A DNA stretch of 64,000 bases. Origin: Streptomyces lomondensis (GTDB lineage Bacteria; Actinomycetota; Actinomycetes; Streptomycetales; Streptomycetaceae). Under the pieces are notes generated by a model, which saw only the letters and a list, made by a program, of their open reading frames with translations, ran no database searches and had not been told where the DNA came from. Both the position numbers and the translations under genes were made by a program. Location: contig NZ_BMWC01000001.1 in NCBI RefSeq assembly GCF_014651035.1, forward strand, positions 868,001 to 932,000, written 5' to 3'. This document shows positions 29,248 to 37,902 of the stretch, piece after piece; position 1 is the stretch's first letter, and every line of letters starts with the position of its first letter.

Positions 29248-29964
29248 ATGTCCACTGGCCTGATCATTGCTCTGATCGTGATCGCGGCGGTCGTCGTCAT
29301 CATCGCGGCCGCCATGACCCTGCGCGCCCGAGGGCCTCGGCGCGGCCCGAGCCTGAAGCGGCGCTTCGGACCCGAGTACGACCGTGTCGTCGCCCGGCAC
29401 GACGGTGACGCCAAGGCCGCCGAGCGCGAGCTGACCGAGCGCGTGCAGCGCCACGGCGACCTGCGGGAGCGGCCGCTGGAGCCGGCGCAGCGCGAGCAGT
29501 ACGAGGCGCGCTGGACGGCCGCCCAGGAGCGGTTCGTCGACTCGCCGCGGGAGGCGGTCGCCGAGGCGGACCGGCTGCTCGCCGAGCTGGCCGGCGCCCG
29601 GGGCTTCCCGGACGGCGGGCAGTACGAGGAGCAGCTCGCGGCGCTGTCCGTGCACCACGCCCACCACGTGGACGGCTACCGGCGCGTGCACCGCGCGGCG
29701 CACCTGCGCCCGCAGGACGCCCGGGACGGCGGCACCGGTACGGAAGACATGCGCGAGGCCATGGTGGCGGCCCGCGCCCTGTTCGAGGAACTGGTGCGGC
29801 CGGCCCGCCACGAGGGCGGCGGCCACACCGGCGGACGGCACGAGAGCGGCCGGCACGAGAGCGGACGCCACCGTGCCGGACTGAACGGCGGCCGCAAGGC
29901 CCCGGCCACCCGCGGCGGGCACCTGCCGTGGGCCATGCACCGACGTCAGGCGAAGGAGAGTTGA
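29248..29964 (+). CDS. Membrane-anchored protein of unknown function, 238 aa
   Basis: One N-terminal helix (LIIALIVIAAVVVIIAAAM), then a soluble charged domain with GPEYDRVVARHDGDAKAAEREL and the segment RFVDSPREAVAEADRLLAEL. The last about 60 residues are Gly/His/Arg repeats (GRHESGRHESGRH). The segment RFVDSPREAV resembles one in the next gene, so the two may be related parts of one complex. No known name applies. Stop-to-start gap to the next gene is 4 nt, showing an operon. Confidence 0.7.
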   Translation: MSTGLIIALIVIAAVVVIIAAAMTLRARGPRRGPSLKRRFGPEYDRVVARHDGDAKAAERELTERVQRHGDLRERPLEPAQREQYEARWTAAQERFVDSPREAVAEADRLLAELAGARGFPDGGQYEEQLAALSVHHAHHVDGYRRVHRAAHLRPQDARDGGTGTEDMREAMVAARALFEELVRPARHEGGGHTGGRHESGRHESGRHRAGLNGGRKAPATRGGHLPWAMHRRQAKES

Positions 29965-29968
29965 GGCG

Positions 29969-30484
29969 ATGACCGACATGACCCGACCGCCCGGCGACGG
30001 CACCCCCGCCCCGGACGCCCGCGGCGAGACCGCCCTGGGCACCGGCCACGGCACGGACCGCACCACCGGCGCACCCACCCCCGGTGTCCCTGCGGAAGAC
30101 CGGCTCGGAACCGCCGGCACCCCGCACACGGCAGGCCGCACCGGCCCGCACGAGGGCGGCTCCCGTGAGGCCGGCTCCCGTGAGGGCGGCGGCTCCCACC
30201 TCCTGCCGCACGACGAGTCCGACAAGCTCGGCTCGCAGTTGCAGCACGCCGTCGCCGGTTTCGTCGACGGGCCCCGGGCCGCCGTCGAGGAGGCCGACCA
30301 CGTGCTGGAGGAGATCGCGGCCCGCTTCACCGAGGCTGTGACGCAGCGCCGCCGCACCCTGCGGCACTCCTGGCAGTCGGTCGAGGGCGGCGAGGGCAAG
30401 CCCGTCTCGTCCGCCGACACCGAGCAGCTGCGGCTGGCCCTGAAGGACTACCGCGAGCTGGCGGAACGACTGCTACACGTGTGA
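29969..30484 (+). CDS. Soluble protein sharing the FVDxPRxAVxEAD motif, 171 aa
   Basis: The first about 75 residues are low-complexity Gly/Thr/Arg (TGAPTPGVPAEDRLG). The C-terminal about 95 residues are helical: GFVDGPRAAVEEADHVLEE, FTEAVTQRRRTLRHSWQSV, LRLALKDYRELAERLL. The motif GFVDGPRAAVEEAD aligns with RFVDSPREAVAEAD of the upstream gene. Function unknown; translation starts just after the upstream stop with a Shine-Dalgarno GAGAGTTGAGG. Confidence 0.68.
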   Translation: MTDMTRPPGDGTPAPDARGETALGTGHGTDRTTGAPTPGVPAEDRLGTAGTPHTAGRTGPHEGGSREAGSREGGGSHLLPHDESDKLGSQLQHAVAGFVDGPRAAVEEADHVLEEIAARFTEAVTQRRRTLRHSWQSVEGGEGKPVSSADTEQLRLALKDYRELAERLLHV

Positions 30485-30916
30485 CCCGGGCCCGGGTGAG
30501 CCGCCCGGTCCCCGCGCCGCCCGGCGCTCCCGCCACTGCCGTACGACGTCCTCGACGTCGTACGGCTTTTTTCCCAGCGGGGGGCCGGGCGGCGGCCTGA
30601 ACATCATCGCGCGGATCTTGTCGTTGACCTCGCCGATGATCTTCCTGACGATCCGCTCCGAGGGGGCCGCGAGGGCCGCCGGCAGCGCGTCCTCGGCCTC
30701 CTTGCGCAGGGCCAGCGCCGGCGGGAGCACGGAGAAGCCCTCGCGGGCCATCTTCCGCTTGACCCACCACAGTTCGTCGTACGTGCTCTCGACGTCGGGA
30801 GGGAGCGGCTCGCCCGCCCCCGGCAACCGCTCGAACTCCCCGCGCGCCGCCGCGTCACGGATCTGTTTGTCGACCCAGGACTCGAAGTCGACGCCGGGTG
30901 GCTTTCGCTCGGTCAT
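30473..30916 (-). CDS. DUF1992 / DnaJC28-conserved-domain protein, 147 aa
   Basis: Contains VDKQIRDAAARGEFERLPGAGEPL, the hallmark of the DUF1992 domain, then RKIIGEVNDKIRAM. These small cytosolic proteins resemble the conserved domain of DNAJC28 but lack a J domain; role unknown. The gene overlaps the end of the upstream convergent gene by 12 bp. ATG at 30916 begins MTERKPP. Confidence 0.9.
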   Translation of the reverse strand: MTERKPPGVDFESWVDKQIRDAAARGEFERLPGAGEPLPPDVESTYDELWWVKRKMAREGFSVLPPALALRKEAEDALPAALAAPSERIVRKIIGEVNDKIRAMMFRPPPGPPLGKKPYDVEDVVRQWRERRAARGPGGSPGPGSHV

Positions 30917-31004
30917 GAGGCCATTGTGCCGGACACGGCGCAACTGGGCGTTCTATCATTCGGCGGGCTTGCAGACCCACAGGGACGTCTCAGGAGGAGC
31001 GCAC

Positions 31005-31397
31005 GTGCTCGAACTCACCATGGCCGCCGTGTCCGCGGCGGAGGAGGGTGCCACGGCCGGCATGCTCATGGCCGACGCGCCCAGCGAGCCGGGTGCCGTG
31101 CTGCGGGTGGGCCGCGACAAGTCCCTGTGCCGGCTCGGCACGCCGGACGACTGGCTGTTCGTCTCCCGCGTCCACCTGGAGTTCCTGTGCGGAGCCGACG
31201 GGACCTGGCAGGTCACCTGGCTGCGCGGCTCCCAGCCCGACCCGTCCTCCGAAGTCCGCCTGACCGTCGGGGAGTACGCCCAGCCCCTCGCCTACGGCGG
31301 CACCGTCCCGCTGCCCCGGGGCGGCAGCGGCGAGATCATCGTCCAGGACCGCACCGCCCCGCGCAGCGTCAACGTGGGCTTCTACCACGAGGTGTGA
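31005..31397 (+). CDS. FHA-like domain protein, 130 aa
   Basis: GTG at 31005 has AGGAGGAG five nt upstream. Residues 25-125 look like a forkhead-associated domain: VLRVGRDKSLCRLGTPDDWLF with the Gly-Arg of strand 3, VSRVHLEF with the Ser-Arg-x-His phosphothreonine pocket, and GGTVPLPRGGSGEIIV toward the end. It may bind a phosphothreonine peptide and act as a signalling adaptor. It starts about 60 nt from the divergent DUF1992 gene. The match is by motif only. Confidence 0.68.
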   Translation: MLELTMAAVSAAEEGATAGMLMADAPSEPGAVLRVGRDKSLCRLGTPDDWLFVSRVHLEFLCGADGTWQVTWLRGSQPDPSSEVRLTVGEYAQPLAYGGTVPLPRGGSGEIIVQDRTAPRSVNVGFYHEV

Positions 31398-31421
31398 CCG
31401 CCGGCGCGGGGCAGCCGGGCG

Positions 31422-32093
31422 TCAGGCCAGCACCCGCGCCACCGCGAATCCGTCGTACCCCTTCGTGCCGACCGTCTGGATCGCCGTCCCGCTCAACCTC
31501 GGGTGACTGCCGATCAGTTCGATCGCGGCCCGGGTGCCCACCACGTCCGGGGCGCTGCTGTCCGCGTCGGTCACCCGGCCGCCGCGGACCACGTTGTCGA
31601 GGACGATCAGGCTGCCCGTGCTGGTGAGTTTCACGGCCCACTCCACGTAGTGCGGGTTGTTCGCCTTGTCGGCGTCGATGAAGACCAGGTCGAACGGGGG
31701 CGGGTTCTCGTCGGCCAGCTTGGGCAGCGACTCCAGGGCCGGGCCCACCCGCACCTCGACGAGCTTGTCGAGTCCGGCGCGGGCGATGTTGCGGACGGCG
31801 ACCTCGGCGTGCTTGGGGTCGTACTCCAGGGAGATCAGCCGCCCGTCGGCGGGCAGGGCGCGGCCCAGCCAAATGGTGCTGTAGCCGCCGAGCGTGCCGA
31901 TCTCCAGGATGTGGCGGGCGCCCTGGATCTGGGCGAGGAGCTGGAGGAGCTTGCCCTGGTTCGCCGCGACGCTGATGTGCGGAAGCCCGGCGGCGTCGCT
32001 GTCGCGCAGGGCTGCCGCCAGGGCCTCGTCGTCCGGGGCGAGGTGGGCGGTGAAGTAGGCGTCGACCTCGTCCCAGACGTGCGACTCGCTCAT
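31422..32093 (-). CDS. SAM-dependent O-methyltransferase (family 3), 223 aa
   Basis: The Rossmann loop LEIGTLGGYSTIWLGRAL, SLEYDPKHAEVA (ribose Asp), VFIDADKANNPHYVEW with metal-binding Asp/Asn, and VLDNVVRGGRV identify a cation-dependent class I O-methyltransferase of the CCoAOMT/YrrM type. Likely substrates are catechol-like hydroxyls, unidentified here. It stands alone, 110-plus bp from its upstream neighbour. Confidence 0.92.
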   Translation of the reverse strand: MSESHVWDEVDAYFTAHLAPDDEALAAALRDSDAAGLPHISVAANQGKLLQLLAQIQGARHILEIGTLGGYSTIWLGRALPADGRLISLEYDPKHAEVAVRNIARAGLDKLVEVRVGPALESLPKLADENPPPFDLVFIDADKANNPHYVEWAVKLTSTGSLIVLDNVVRGGRVTDADSSAPDVVGTRAAIELIGSHPRLSGTAIQTVGTKGYDGFAVARVLA

Positions 32094-32321
32094 GCGGCTG
32101 CCTTTCTGTGCCTAGTTAGGGATGCTAACCAGCTGGCCAACGAGCGCGGGCGGGCCGGAGTTCCGCCCGGCGCCGGGAGACCCGCCGGAAGGCCTCTCCT
32201 CGCCGCCCGAGCACGATCGCCCCGGCCTTCGAGGCCGGGCGGCGGGGCGGCACCGGCCCCGCGGCCGCGTCCCGGCTCACGCCCGAAGGCTGTCCGCCGG
32301 CCGCGGCAGGGGTCAGGGAGT

Positions 32322-33704
32322 TCAGTTCCCCTGCGACGTCACCGAAGGCGCCGACCCGGGCAGCGGGCGTCCCGCCGACTCCGCCATGCGCCACACCGCG
32401 AAACCGCCGATCACGGCCGCGGCCATCATGTAGTACGCGGGCATCATCATGTTCCCGGTGGCGCCGATCAGGGCCGTGACCACCAGCGGCGTCGTGCCGC
32501 CGAAGAGGGACACCGAGACGTTGAAGCCGATGGAGAGGGACCCGTAGCGGACCTTCGTCGGGAACAGCGCCGGGAGCGCCGAGGGCATCGACGCCGTGAA
32601 GCAGACCAGCAGCAGACCGAGGGCGCCCATGCCGAGCGCGACCGCGAGCAGGCTGCCGTCGCGGATCAGCAGCAGGGCCGGGACGGACAGCAGCAGGAAG
32701 CCCGCGCAGCCGGTGGCGATCACGGGGCGGCGGCCGACCCGGTCGGTCAGCGCGCCGGCGAACGGCTGGACGATCATCATCAGCGCCATCACGCCGAGGA
32801 CGACGAGCAGGCCGTGCGTCTCGTCGTAGTGGAGCTGGCCGGTCAGGTAGCTCGGCATGTACGACAGCAGCATGTAGTCGGTGACGTTGAAGACCAGCAC
32901 CAGGCCGACGCACAGCAGCAGCGCGCGCCACTGGCCGGTGATCATCTCGCGCAGCGGCACCTTGGGGCGGTCGGTCTCGGCCTTGGCGGCCTCGGCCGCG
33001 AACGCCGGGGTCTCCTCCAGGCGCAGCCGCAGGTAGAGGCCGATGATGCCCATCGGGCCCGCGATCAGGAACGGGATGCGCCAGCCCCAGGAGGTCAGGT
33101 CGTCGGCGGAGAGCAGGGCGGTCATCAGCGTGACCAGGCCCGCGCCACCGATGTAGCCGGCGAGGGTGCCGAACTCCAGCCAGCTGCCGAGGAAGCCGCG
33201 CCGCTTGTCGGGGGCGTACTCGGCGATGAACGTGGAGGCGCCCGCGTACTCGCCGCCGGTGGAGAAGCCCTGCACCAGGCGGGCCACGAGGAGCAGGACC
33301 GGCGCGCCGACGCCGATCGTCGCGTACGAGGGGATCAGGCCGATCGCGAAGGTGCCCGCGGCCATCATGATCATGGTCAGCGCGAGGACCTTCTGACGGC
33401 CGACGCGGTCGCCGAGCGGGCCGAAGACCATGCCGCCGAGGGGGCGGACCAGGAAGGCCGCGGCGAAGGCACCGAACGTGGACAGCAGCTGCGCGGTGGG
33501 GTTGCCCGAGGGGAAGAAGACCTTGCCCAGCGTGACCGCGATGTAGCTGTAGACACCGAAGTCGAACCATTCCATCGCGTTGCCCAGCGCGGCCGCCTTC
33601 ACGGCGCGCTTGACGAGCGCGGGGTCGGTGACGGTGGTGTCCGCGGCCTTCGCCGTGCGGCTCTTCATGACGGACGGGGGAGCGACGACCGAGGCAGTCG
33701 ACAA
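32322..33704 (-). CDS. MFS metabolite/H+ symporter (MHS, ProP/KgtP-like), about 460 aa
   Basis: Twelve hydrophobic helices; AALGNAMEWFDFGVYSY in helix 1 and FGPLGDRVGRQKVLA (motif A) mark the MHS subfamily, which imports osmoprotectants or organic acids. ARLVQGFSTGGEYAGASTFIAEYAP is also diagnostic. The start is uncertain: TTG at 33704 gives LSTASVVAP; ATG at 33668 (MKSRTAK) is the alternative and lacks a visible Shine-Dalgarno. Substrate not predictable. Confidence 0.88.
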   Translation of the reverse strand: MSTASVVAPPSVMKSRTAKAADTTVTDPALVKRAVKAAALGNAMEWFDFGVYSYIAVTLGKVFFPSGNPTAQLLSTFGAFAAAFLVRPLGGMVFGPLGDRVGRQKVLALTMIMMAAGTFAIGLIPSYATIGVGAPVLLLVARLVQGFSTGGEYAGASTFIAEYAPDKRRGFLGSWLEFGTLAGYIGGAGLVTLMTALLSADDLTSWGWRIPFLIAGPMGIIGLYLRLRLEETPAFAAEAAKAETDRPKVPLREMITGQWRALLLCVGLVLVFNVTDYMLLSYMPSYLTGQLHYDETHGLLVVLGVMALMMIVQPFAGALTDRVGRRPVIATGCAGFLLLSVPALLLIRDGSLLAVALGMGALGLLLVCFTASMPSALPALFPTKVRYGSLSIGFNVSVSLFGGTTPLVVTALIGATGNMMMPAYYMMAAAVIGGFAVWRMAESAGRPLPGSAPSVTSQGN

Positions 33705-34047
33705 GACTCGCTCGCCTACCTTTCGACGGGGACAGGGACGCGGTCCCGCGCGGCGGCGCTGTCGTACGGGCCGGAAAGCGACGATAGGCGGATTTGAACC
33801 GATTACGGACGGCACGCCTTCGTTGCACTGTGCACGCAAATGGTGCGTGCGCTGGTACGTCTGCCCGGTCGCCCGCGGTTTCCGCCGGGCCTTCATGTGA
33901 TCTTTGTCGCGTCCACAAGAGGCATCCGCGGCACCTTCGCACTATCGTCATGCGGACAAAAGGAGGACGGACGTCAGGTGAACCGGGGGTGGCCCGCGTC
34001 TTCATCCCGGGGGGCGCGGGTGAATCGGGGCGGGAGGCCGACGAGGC
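33705..34047. other. 343-bp intergenic region between MHS and GT87-PAP2 genes
   Basis: No gene is supported. It contains an inverted repeat GCACGC-N7-GCGTGC near 33833-33851 and GGGAGGCC-type Shine-Dalgarno sequence just before 34048. Divergent promoters are expected here but no clear -35/-10 pair is seen. Confidence 0.5.
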
Positions 34048-36102
34048 GTGGTGAATGCGGATCACAGCGGACGACCGGCGGAAGCCCCCGGAGCGACGGC
34101 CGTCGGCGGGGCCCAGGCACGCCTGCGCGTGGCCCGCCTCGGACTGTGGCTGATCGCGGCCGTCCTCGCGGCACGGCAGGTGGCCGTCGTCCTCGCCACT
34201 CCCCGCGGAGAGCGCCTGACGGACCTGGAGACCTGGGTCGGGCCGAACGGCGTCCTGCACGTGAACGGCTCGCTGTACGACTCGACCCGCTTCACCGGCA
34301 CCCCCTTCAGCGGCCTCGTCCTCAAACCCCTCACCCGCTCGGCCGAACAGGCCCTCGGCTGGGGCTGGACCTTCGGCACGCTGCTGCTGGTCGTGGCCCT
34401 CGGCCTGATCGCCGCCCGCGCCCTGCCCCAGCCGATCGGCCGCCGCACCGCCCTGCTGGCCGCCCCGGTCGCCATCAGCCTGCTGATGCTGTCCCTGCCC
34501 GTCCGCAACACCCTGTGGCTGGGCCAGACCAGCATCATCCCGGTCCTGCTCGTCCTGCTGGGCTGTTTCGTCGCCCACGGCCAGCGGGTCAGCGGCCTGC
34601 TCATCGGCGTCGCGGCGGCGCTCCAGCCCACCCTGCTGCTCTTCACGCCCCTGCTGTGGTTCACCGGCCGCAGACGCGCCGCGCTCTCCGCCGGCGTCAC
34701 CTTCGCCGCCTGCACCGGGCTCGCCTGGGCGGCGATGCCGCACGACTCCTACCGCTACTGGGTCCACCACATGGCCGGCGTCGGCCTCGGCGGCCCGGCC
34801 GACGACCTCGCCAACCAGTCCCTGCACGGCGCCCTGCTGCGGCTCGGCCTGAACGGCCCCCTGGAGGTCGCCCTCTTCCTGTCGCTCGGCGCGGCCGTCG
34901 CCGTCCTCGCCCTGCGCCGCGCCGTGCGCTACTTCCGCGACGGCCAGCTGCTGCTCGCCGTCGCGGTCACCGGCTGCGCCGCGATCGTCGTCTCGCCCAC
35001 GGCCTGGCAGCACCAGCTGCTGTGGGTGCTGCTCGCGGTCGTGGGCCGGGCCGGCCGGCGCGCCTCCGACCGGTACGTGTGGCCGGTCACCGTCGTCCTG
35101 GTCATGACCCTGCCGGCCAGGATGATGCTGCCCGACATGGCGTCGCTGGACCCGCTGCGCACCAACCTCGTCCTGCTGGCCGCCCTCGCCGCCGCCACGG
35201 CCGTGCCGTTCCTGTCCCGTACCTCGCCGTACTACCAGTCGCCGATCCCCACCGAGTACGCCCCCGCCGTCCCGGCCCGCTTCCAACACGTACCGCTGGT
35301 GCCCTTCCTGCGCCGGGTGCTCACCAGACCCAACCTCCTCCTGGAGCTCCTGCTCATCCGGGTCACCTACGCCGCCTACTCCCAGGTCCGGCTCGCGGCC
35401 ACCGGCGGCAGCAACTCGGCCGGCCGGGCCGAGGCCGAGGAGCACGGCATGCAGATCTACGACGTCGAGCGCGCCCTGCACATCGACATCGAGCGCTGGG
35501 CCAACCACACGGTCGTGAAGATCGACTGGCTGCGGAGCTTCTTCGACTTCTACTACGAGTCCTTCCACTTCGTCGTCCCGCTGACCGTCCTCGCGGTCCT
35601 GTACTGGCGCCGCCCGGCCGAGTACCGCTGGGGCCGCTCCGCCCTGGGCTTCGCCACCCTGCTCGCCCTGGTCGGCTTCTGGCTCTACCCGCTGGCCCCG
35701 CCGCGCCTGATGCCGACGCTCGGCTTCATCGACACCGTCCACGGCGTCCAGGACTTCTCCCAGCCCGACTACGGCACGCTCACGGCCCTCACCAACCAGT
35801 ACGCGGCCATGCCGTCCCTGCACTTCGGCTGGTCGCTGTGGTGCGGCGTGGTGATCGCGGTGCTGGCGCGCCGGCGGTGGATGAAGGCGCTGGGGCTGCT
35901 GCACCCGCTGTTCACGGTGTCGGCGATCGTGGCGACCGCGAACCACTGGGTGCTCGACGCGGCCGGGGGAGCGGTCGTGGTCGGCGTGGGCTTCGCGCTG
36001 ACGTACGCGCTCTCGGGGCCCCGGGCCGCCATCGCCGCCGCGGCCGGGCGGGAACAGGCGGAGGCGCGTTCGAGCGGCAGCAGATCGACGAGTTCCCTTT
36101 GA
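34048..36102 (+). CDS. Bifunctional GT87 (GT-C) glycosyltransferase / PAP2 lipid phosphotransferase-like membrane protein, 684 aa
   Basis: Residues about 30-360: polytopic GT87-like mannosyltransferase with early acidic ERLTDLETWV in the first loop and LLPVRNTLWLGQTS-type segments. Residues about 440-680: PAP2_3-like domain with SFHFVVPLTVLAVLYW, NQYAAMPSLHFGWSLW and VATANHWVLDAAGG, the conserved Ser-x-His and His-x-x-x-Asp catalytic motifs. This architecture resembles enzymes building inositol phosphate or glycophospholipids at the membrane. Two GTGs occur at 34048 and 34051; the first has better Shine-Dalgarno spacing. It is followed by another GT. Confidence 0.87.
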   Translation: MVNADHSGRPAEAPGATAVGGAQARLRVARLGLWLIAAVLAARQVAVVLATPRGERLTDLETWVGPNGVLHVNGSLYDSTRFTGTPFSGLVLKPLTRSAEQALGWGWTFGTLLLVVALGLIAARALPQPIGRRTALLAAPVAISLLMLSLPVRNTLWLGQTSIIPVLLVLLGCFVAHGQRVSGLLIGVAAALQPTLLLFTPLLWFTGRRRAALSAGVTFAACTGLAWAAMPHDSYRYWVHHMAGVGLGGPADDLANQSLHGALLRLGLNGPLEVALFLSLGAAVAVLALRRAVRYFRDGQLLLAVAVTGCAAIVVSPTAWQHQLLWVLLAVVGRAGRRASDRYVWPVTVVLVMTLPARMMLPDMASLDPLRTNLVLLAALAAATAVPFLSRTSPYYQSPIPTEYAPAVPARFQHVPLVPFLRRVLTRPNLLLELLLIRVTYAAYSQVRLAATGGSNSAGRAEAEEHGMQIYDVERALHIDIERWANHTVVKIDWLRSFFDFYYESFHFVVPLTVLAVLYWRRPAEYRWGRSALGFATLLALVGFWLYPLAPPRLMPTLGFIDTVHGVQDFSQPDYGTLTALTNQYAAMPSLHFGWSLWCGVVIAVLARRRWMKALGLLHPLFTVSAIVATANHWVLDAAGGAVVVGVGFALTYALSGPRAAIAAAAGREQAEARSSGSRSTSSL

Positions 36103-36230
36103 GCGGCGGCCGCGGCACGAACGCCCAATGACCGGAAACGGACGGCGCGTTGACGTCCGCAGGCATCCCCGCGGGAGCGGTGTGCGTCTCCTGAACGGGA
36201 TCGCGCACACCCACGCCCGCGGAGGAAGCC

Positions 36231-37757
36231 ATCACTCAGCACCTGGACGCCACGGGCACGATCCCGGGCGCACGCCGCCCGAGTTCCCCGGCGTCCGGGC
36301 CGGCCCCGCGGGCGGGCCGGTGGAGACGCGCGGCCCCGGTCGCCGTCCCGGCCCTGGCCGCGCTCGCCCTCGGCCTGTGGGGGATCGAGCGGCAGGACAG
36401 CATGTGGCGCGACGAGTCCGTCACCTATCAGGTCGCCCACCGGTCACTGGGTGAACTATGGGGCCTGCTGGGCGAGATCGACGCCGTGCACGGCCTGTAC
36501 TACCTCCTCATGCACGCGGTGTTCGCCGCCTGGGACGGCGGACTGACGGCCCTCCGGCTGCCCTCGGTGCTGGCCACCGCCCTGGCCGCCGCCGGGGTCG
36601 GGGCGATCGGCACCCGGCTGGCCGGACGCCGGGCCGGCACGCTCGCCGGGCTCGTCTTCGCGGTGCTGCCGCTCACGCAGCAGTACGCACAGGAGGGCCG
36701 TTCGTACGCACTCGTCACGGCGGGCGTCACCTGGGCGACGTACTTCTTCCTGCGCGCCACCGCCGACTCCCGCGCCCGCTGGTGGACGGCGTACGTCCTC
36801 ACGCTCCACCTCGCCTCCTGGCTGCACGAGTTCGCCGCGCTGGTACTGCTGGCCCACGGACTGACCCTGTGGCGGTCGCGCCCGGAGCGGCGGGACGTGC
36901 GCCGATGGGCGGGCGCGGCGGCCGGTGTGGGGCTCGGCCTGCTGCCCCTGGCGGTGCTCAGCGCGGGCCAGGCGGAAGCCCAGCTGGGCTGGCTCGGACG
37001 TCCGAGTGCCGGTGCGTGGCTGCTGTTCGCGGGGCTCTCGGTCGTGGCGGTGCTGCTGTGCCGCCGGCTCATCCGCGCGGGCGCCCCGGGAGCCGTCCCG
37101 CTGACCCGCCTCGCCCTGCCCCTGCTGATCGCCCCGGCCGGCCTGCTGATGACGCTCTCCCTCGTCAAGCCCTGGTACGTCGACCGGTACGTGCTCTACG
37201 GCATGACGGGCCTCGCCCTGCCGGCCGGGGCCGCGCTGTCCTGGGCGATCGGGCAGCGGCACCGACTCGCCCCGGCGGCCCGGGCGCTGACGGCCTGTCT
37301 GGCGGCCGGCGCGGCGGTCGCGGTGCTGCTGCCGTGGTCGCTGCTGGTGCGCTCGCCCGAGAGCCGCAAGGACGACGTCGTCGCCGTCGCCCGCGTCGTG
37401 GAGCGGCAGGCGCGCCCGGGCGACGGGGTCCTGTTCCTGCCCGCCCGGCGCCGCGAATGGCTCCTGTCCTCCCCCGGGGTGTACGGCCGGCTCGACGACC
37501 TGGCCCTCGCCGAGTCCCCGGCGGCCTCCCGCACCCTTCAGGGCACCGAACGCGATGCCGCCGCGATCCGCCGCGCCGTCCTGGCGGCCGACCGGGTCAT
37601 CGCCCTGACCGACCCGCCCGGCCAGCCGCTCGACCCCTTCCCGCAGGAGGACATCAAGCGCCGGACGCTGCGGACCCACTTCGAGGTGTGCGAGCGCACC
37701 CGGGTCCAGGGCGCCCAGATCGTCGTCTACGCCCGCCCCGGCCGCTGCACGCCGTAG
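36231..37757 (+). CDS. GT39-type membrane glycosyltransferase, about 508 aa, with an ATC start
   Basis: A polytopic GT-C protein: first helix VAVPALAALALGLWGIE, then MWRDESVTYQVAHR with the Asp-Glu motif of family GT39 in the first external loop, LTQQYAQEGRSYAL and many further helices. The first helix is only included if translation starts near 36231, where a perfect GGAGGA stands four nt before the codon ATC, in place of ATG. The first ATG (36402) falls after that helix. Substrate probably a polyprenyl-phosphate sugar; it pairs with the preceding GT87-PAP2 gene. Confidence 0.78.
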   Translation: MTQHLDATGTIPGARRPSSPASGPAPRAGRWRRAAPVAVPALAALALGLWGIERQDSMWRDESVTYQVAHRSLGELWGLLGEIDAVHGLYYLLMHAVFAAWDGGLTALRLPSVLATALAAAGVGAIGTRLAGRRAGTLAGLVFAVLPLTQQYAQEGRSYALVTAGVTWATYFFLRATADSRARWWTAYVLTLHLASWLHEFAALVLLAHGLTLWRSRPERRDVRRWAGAAAGVGLGLLPLAVLSAGQAEAQLGWLGRPSAGAWLLFAGLSVVAVLLCRRLIRAGAPGAVPLTRLALPLLIAPAGLLMTLSLVKPWYVDRYVLYGMTGLALPAGAALSWAIGQRHRLAPAARALTACLAAGAAVAVLLPWSLLVRSPESRKDDVVAVARVVERQARPGDGVLFLPARRREWLLSSPGVYGRLDDLALAESPAASRTLQGTERDAAAIRRAVLAADRVIALTDPPGQPLDPFPQEDIKRRTLRTHFEVCERTRVQGAQIVVYARPGRCTP

Positions 37758-37763
37758 CCGCAC

Positions 37764-37822
37764 GGGCGGTGTCGGAAAACCGTGGAAAGCGCCCTCCCGA
37801 TGTCGGTTTTCCGTGCCCGCCC
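37764..37822. terminator. Large hairpin after GT39 gene
   Basis: GGGCGG-TGT-CGGAAAACCG (37764-37782) pairs with CGGTTTTCC-GTG-CCCGCCC (37804-37822) with a 3-nt internal mismatch; it starts 7 nt after the stop. Confidence 0.65.
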
Positions 37823-37902
37823 GGGCCGTGGCTGGATCTTCGACGGCCGTGACTGAAAGGTGAGCCCCGCTGTCCACCCGAAAGTCCGACATGGAGGGTT
37901 CT

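Noticed and set aside
32125..36210. A 1361-codon minus-strand frame
   Set aside because: It overlaps MFS, GT87-PAP2 and others, has shadow composition and no domain.
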